A stretch of DNA of 64,000 nucleotides, taken from Embleya sp049739465. GTDB lineage: Bacteria; Actinomycetota; Actinomycetes; Streptomycetales; Streptomycetaceae. The position numbers were made by a program, and so were the translations under genes. The notes below the pieces were generated by a model. It was not told the DNA's origin and did no database searches. It saw only the letters and a list, made by a program, of their open reading frames with translations. Positions 60,675 through 64,000 of the stretch are shown piece after piece. The number at the start of each line of letters is the position of its first letter. Position 1 is the first letter of the stretch. Location: the NCBI RefSeq assembly GCF_049739465.1, contig NZ_JBMHHY010000001.1, positions 434,001 through 498,000 on the forward strand, given 5' to 3'.

Positions 60675-62426
60675 GTGAGCACCGAACTGGTACGGGGTCA
60701 GAACCTGGCGCTGCCCGACGCCCGGGTGGAGGTCGAGCTCGCCGCGCAATGCCCGGTCGAGCTGGTGGTGGCCCTGGTGGGGGCCGACGATCGAGTCCGC
60801 GGCGACGCGGACGTGGCCCAGCGCGGCGGGGCCGACACCGTCGGGGTGACGATCCGTCAGGCCGGTGCGACGTTCGAGCTGGACCGGCTGCCCGCGGCGA
60901 TCGAGCGGGTGCTGGTCGGCGCGTCGCTCGACGGGGGCGGCGTGGACCGGTTCGGCGTGGTGGCCGCGCCGGTGGTCACGGTGCGTTCGGGCGGCGAGGA
61001 CCTGACCACGTTCCGGATCACCGACCTGGGCAGCGAACGGGCGTTGGTCACCGTCGAGCTCTACCGGCGCCAGGGCGCGTGGAAGGTGCGCGCGGTCGGG
61101 CAGGGCTACGAGGCGGGGCTGGAGGCGCTGCTCAAGGACGTCGGGGTGGACAACCGCGCACGGGTCGTGGACCGGGCACGCACGGCGCTCGGGGGGCCGG
61201 CGGCGCCGCCGTTCAGCGCGGCGAACGCGCCGACGGAGCCGCGTGAGCGTGCCGCCGCGCCGAGGGTGGCCGCGGCCGGCGGGATGGCCTGGGCCGCGGC
61301 GCCGCCGGAGGTCGAGCGCGAGGCGGCGCAGCTGGCCGCGCGGCGCGAGGTGGAGAAGTTGTACGAGCAGGTCTGGGGCGTGTTCGAGGACGCGGCACGG
61401 TCGGCCGCCGCCTACCGGTCGGCGATCGAGTACGCGGACGGGCGGCTGGACAAGGAGCTGGAGGGTGTCCTGAACGATCCCGCCGCGCGGTTCTCGCCGG
61501 CGGGGTTGGCGGCGCAGGACACCGCGCGGGATCGGCATCGCACGCTGGCCGCGCAGGCCAAGGCGGTGCTGGACCGGGACTCGGCGCAACTGGTCGGCGA
61601 GGTCGAGCAGTTGGAGCCGAACCTGCCGCCGGTGATGGCGCGTTGGGACAGCACCTCGTGGGCCGGGTGGCAGGCGCCGGAGGACGGCGCGCCGGCGATT
61701 CGGCTGGGCGATCTGCATCTGCCGGAGCGGCCGGAGTTGCGGGTGCCGATGGTGTTGCGGCTGCCGATGGAGCGCGGGTTGTGGATCGACACGGGCGCGA
61801 CGGGGCTCGAGGGCGGCGAGCGGGGCAACGGCGCGGAGCGGGCGGACGAGCTCGCGGTGGCGTTGACCGCGCGGATGTTCGCGGCGTTCCCGGTGGGCGA
61901 GTTCAAGGTGCACGTGATCGATCCGGCGGGCAAGGGGACGGCTGCCGCGCCGCTGCAGCCGTTGGCCGCGTCCGGGTTGCTGGTGGGGCCGGTGGCCACC
62001 GGTCCGGGTGAGGTGTCCGCGCTGCTGGGGCGGATCGTGGACCGGATCGAACTGGTGCGGATGGCGGTGGCCAACGACGCGGTGGACTCGCTGCCGCCGG
62101 AACTGGACCTGGCTCGGCAGTTGTTGCTGGTGCACGATTTCCCGTTCGGGTTCGACGATCGGAGTGCGGCGCAACTGCGGCACATCGTCGAGGAGGGGCC
62201 GCGGGTGGGGGTGCACGTGATCGTGGTCGGGAGTCGCGGGGATGCCGAGTCGTTCGGCCCGCTCCTCGACCCGCTGTGGCGCTCGCTGCTGCGCCTCACG
62301 GCCATCCCGGAGGACCACATCATGGACCCGTGGGTGGGCCTGCCATGGGTGTACACGGCCGACTTGCCCGCCGGCGGGACGGACGCGACACGACGGCTGT
62401 TGTCGTGGGTGGCCTCCGGGCGCTAG
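60675..62426 (+). CDS. TerD-domain fusion protein with C-terminal FtsK/P-loop-like domain
   Basis: 583 residues from GTG 60675 (GAGGGGAC upstream). Residues 1-165 form a degenerate TerD domain: start STELVRGQNLALPD, central FELDRLPAAIERVLVG, and VELYRRQGAWKVRAVGQGYEAGLEALL. An Ala/Arg helical middle (200-330) leads to a C-terminal alpha/beta region from ~365, with LWIDTGATG in the position of a Walker A (no Lys-Ser), KVHVIDPAGKG and LLLVHDFPFGFDD (Walker-B-like). It resembles FtsK-type ATPases with an inactive P-loop. Function unknown. Confidence 0.75.
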   Translation: MSTELVRGQNLALPDARVEVELAAQCPVELVVALVGADDRVRGDADVAQRGGADTVGVTIRQAGATFELDRLPAAIERVLVGASLDGGGVDRFGVVAAPVVTVRSGGEDLTTFRITDLGSERALVTVELYRRQGAWKVRAVGQGYEAGLEALLKDVGVDNRARVVDRARTALGGPAAPPFSAANAPTEPRERAAAPRVAAAGGMAWAAAPPEVEREAAQLAARREVEKLYEQVWGVFEDAARSAAAYRSAIEYADGRLDKELEGVLNDPAARFSPAGLAAQDTARDRHRTLAAQAKAVLDRDSAQLVGEVEQLEPNLPPVMARWDSTSWAGWQAPEDGAPAIRLGDLHLPERPELRVPMVLRLPMERGLWIDTGATGLEGGERGNGAERADELAVALTARMFAAFPVGEFKVHVIDPAGKGTAAAPLQPLAASGLLVGPVATGPGEVSALLGRIVDRIELVRMAVANDAVDSLPPELDLARQLLLVHDFPFGFDDRSAAQLRHIVEEGPRVGVHVIVVGSRGDAESFGPLLDPLWRSLLRLTAIPEDHIMDPWVGLPWVYTADLPAGGTDATRRLLSWVASGR

Positions 62427-63268
62427 GCGCGCGGGATTTGGCCGCCGGCCGAGGGTCCTCAAGCGCCGGACGGGCTGGAGGGGTTGGCTCGGCCGGGTTC
62501 GCGCGCGTGCGGTCGAGCGGTTGGTTCGGCCTCCGGCCGGGGTCCTCAAACGCCGGACGGGCTGGAGGGTGACTCGGCCGAGTTCGCGCCTGCGGCTGCG
62601 TGGGCCGTTGGCCTCCGGCTGGGGGTCCTCAAACGCCGGACGGGCTGAGGGTGGTGGCTGGGTGTCAGTGTGTGGCTGGGAGTTTGGGTGGGCTCCGGGC
62701 AAGAGGCTTGAGCGTGCGACGGGTTGGGGCGGGGTCGATGGGCCCGGCCGCGCAACGGCGTTCGACCCGCCCGAACTCGGCCGGCCCGTCCGGCGTTTGA
62801 GGACCCCGGCCGGAGGCCGGTTCCCCGTGCTCGGCTGCCGGTGCGCGTTTGTGGGCCGCGGGTCGGGAGCCGAAGCGCGTGCGTGCACACCTGGCCGGGC
62901 CGAAACATCCAGCCTGCCCGGCGCTTGAGGACCCCGGCCGCCGGTGCGTGTTTGTGGGCCCCGAGCCGGGAGCCGAAGCGTGCGTGCACACCTGGCCGGG
63001 CCGAATCATCCAGCCCGCCCGGCGCTTGAGGACCCCCGGCCGGAGGCCGACAGCCACGTAGCCGCGCGTGCGCACACGACCGCCCCAACCTCTCCAGCCC
63101 GTCCGGCGTTTGAGGACCCCCGGCGGGGCCGAACCCCGCGCGCCCCGTCGCCCGTACGTACGCCGTTTGGGGTGGTTCGGGGGAAGTGGCGGGTGGGGTT
63201 GGGGGTTGGGTCGTAGACTCTCGGCCCGTCGGTCGTGATCGAGGCGGCCGGGGGAGAGGGATGTCGCC
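62427..63268. repeat. bidirectional array of GC-rich palindromic-core elements
   Basis: 842 bases without a real gene. A ~38-bp element (GGCCTCCGGCCGGGGTCC then TCAAACGCCGGACGGGCTG) occurs three times forward (about 62441-62478, 62528-62563, 62611-62647) and four times inverted (62783-62819, 62910-62942, 63011-63049, 63095-63130). A ~104-bp segment is also tandemly duplicated at about 62840-62942 and 62944-63045 (shared GTGCGTGCACACCTGGCC). The core matches the 6493 palindrome and the 15.7-kb array. Opposed copies could form large hairpins. Confidence 0.85.
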
Positions 63269-63925
63269 TTGTTCGCCTATGCCGATCCGGTGCGCTTGCT
63301 CGGGGTGCCTGCCGAGGTTGCGGGGACCGAGTTCGCGGTCGTGGATTTGGAGACCACCGGGTTCTCGCCCGCGCGTGGGGACCGGATCGTGGAGATCGGC
63401 GTGGTGCGGATGCGCGGTACCGGTGAGGTGTTGCGCGAGTGGACCACGCTGCTCGATCCCGGGCGGTCGGTGGGGGCCAGTCACGTGCATCGGATCACCG
63501 CCGCCGACGTGGTGGGCGCGCCTCGGTTCGTGGATGTGGCGACCGAGTTGGCGGGGTTGCTGGCCGGGGCCGTGGTGGTGGCGCACAACGCGTCGTTCGA
63601 GCAGCGGTTCCTGGAGGCCGAGTTCGTCGCGGCCGGCCTCGCGCCGCCGACGTTGCCCGCGCTGTGCACGATGCGGCTCGCGAAGGCGTCGGGGTTGCCG
63701 CTGGCCGATCACAAGCTCGGGACCTGTTGTGCGCACTTCGGGCTGACCTTCCCCGACGCGCACGCGGCCCTCGCCGACGCCCGGGTGACCGCGCGCCTGC
63801 TGCCGCTGTTGCTGGCCGGGCTCGGCACGCGCAGCCTGGGGCTACCCGTACCGCCCGCCCGGGCGCCCGAGATGTCCCCCGCACCCGTGCTCAAGCCGCG
63901 TCGGGGGTTTGCGCCGGTGGGCTGA
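63269..63925 (+). CDS. DnaQ-like DEDDh 3'-5' exonuclease
   Basis: 218 residues from TTG 63269 (GGGGGAGAGGGA upstream). ExoI motif FAVVDLETTGF (Asp26, Glu28), ExoII AHNASFEQRFLEAE where Glu111 replaces the usual Asp, and ExoIII HAALADARVTA with the His-x4-Asp pair. The fold and spacing fit the epsilon/DEDDh exonuclease family. The last 40 residues are Pro/Ala-rich. Whether the Asp-to-Glu change keeps activity is uncertain. Confidence 0.87.
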   Translation: MFAYADPVRLLGVPAEVAGTEFAVVDLETTGFSPARGDRIVEIGVVRMRGTGEVLREWTTLLDPGRSVGASHVHRITAADVVGAPRFVDVATELAGLLAGAVVVAHNASFEQRFLEAEFVAAGLAPPTLPALCTMRLAKASGLPLADHKLGTCCAHFGLTFPDAHAALADARVTARLLPLLLAGLGTRSLGLPVPPARAPEMSPAPVLKPRRGFAPVG

Positions 63926-63940
63926 GGGGTGGCCGTGTCA

Positions 63941-64000
63941 CCAGGATTTGGTAAAGGATCACTTGGTGTTTCCTTTACCTTCTGGCATCCTGGAGGCAAT
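63941..64000 (+). promoter_or_regulatory. nested palindrome and ribosome site of the gene beyond the right edge
   Basis: Inner inverted repeat GGTAAAGGA (63950-63958) / TCCTTTACC (63971-63979), perfect over 9 bp with a 12-base spacer. Outer arms CCAGGAT (63941-63947) / ATCCTGG (63987-63993). It is followed by TGGAGGCAAT, a strong Shine-Dalgarno ending at the edge, so a rightward gene starts just outside. A dyad operator or leader hairpin is likely. Confidence 0.6.

Noticed and set aside
62546..63763. Minus-strand open frame through the 62-63 kb repeats
   Set aside because: Made of translated repeat elements and the antisense of the exonuclease gene.

Overview
The window is very GC-rich actinomycete chromosome with dense, mostly rightward genes, many GTG/TTG starts and 4-base stop/start overlaps. 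Gene content and order match the core-chromosome block I remember from Streptomyces (his/trp, lgt, gltBD, pyk, ANTAR regulator, liv transporter, polA, rpsA, coaE, uvrB). I infer a member of Streptomycetaceae, either Streptomyces or a relative such as Embleya, Yinghuangia or Kitasatospora. No database search was possible; family calls rest on motifs read in the translations.

Layout. 1-2357: histidine genes hisH (cut by the left edge), priA, a RidA-like gene and hisF. 2382-4390: terminator, ArsR-type regulator behind three 14-bp operator-like repeats, MFS exporter. 4497-6234: two tandem secreted septum-formation-domain paralogues. 6234-6526: 56-bp tandem repeat array ending in a 34-bp perfect palindrome. 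6566-10242 (minus): heterodimeric ABC exporter. 10563-12424: membrane-anchored esterase and a TIGR03085-like protein. 12468-20324: hisI, trpE, Trp-region membrane protein, HGxxPAAW peptide, nine-copy GC repeat array, CD225 protein, DUF2752 protein, then trpC-trpM-trpB-trpA. There is no trpF; PriA should supply that step. 20463-25080: DsbA-like, MauE-like, DsbA-like, Lgt, and a VIT1/CCC1 transporter. 25383-31398: gltB-gltD. 31557-32981: pyk.

33041-34716 (minus) is the most unusual stretch. A tRNA with anticodon CAA but no long variable arm lies just upstream of two tandem HTH + LAGLIDADG proteins whose C-terminal halves are almost identical. 34829-41081: ANTAR response regulator and a five-gene branched-chain amino-acid ABC transporter. 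41134-47290: thioesterase (minus), polA, lytic transglycosylase, a 45-residue lipoprotein-like peptide, DUF3068 protein. 47432-52561: methyltransferase (minus), rpsA, MFS transporter, membrane-anchored beta-propeller.

52916-56668 is a compact PAP2-UbiA-DprE1-DprE2 operon, which is the mycobacterial route from phosphoribosyl-polyprenol to decaprenylphosphoryl-arabinose. The DprE1 carries Thr where the benzothiazinone-targeted Cys sits in Mycobacterium. 56772-64000: coaE, uvrB, terD, a large TerD-domain fusion, a repeat-filled intergenic region with head-to-head GC elements, and a DEDDh exonuclease. The window ends in a nested palindrome and a ribosome binding site for a gene beyond the right edge.

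Functionally the window combines amino-acid biosynthesis (His, Trp, Glu), envelope redox and lipoprotein maturation, central metabolism, DNA repair and replication, and translation. Long antisense open frames are codon-bias shadows and are not annotated.
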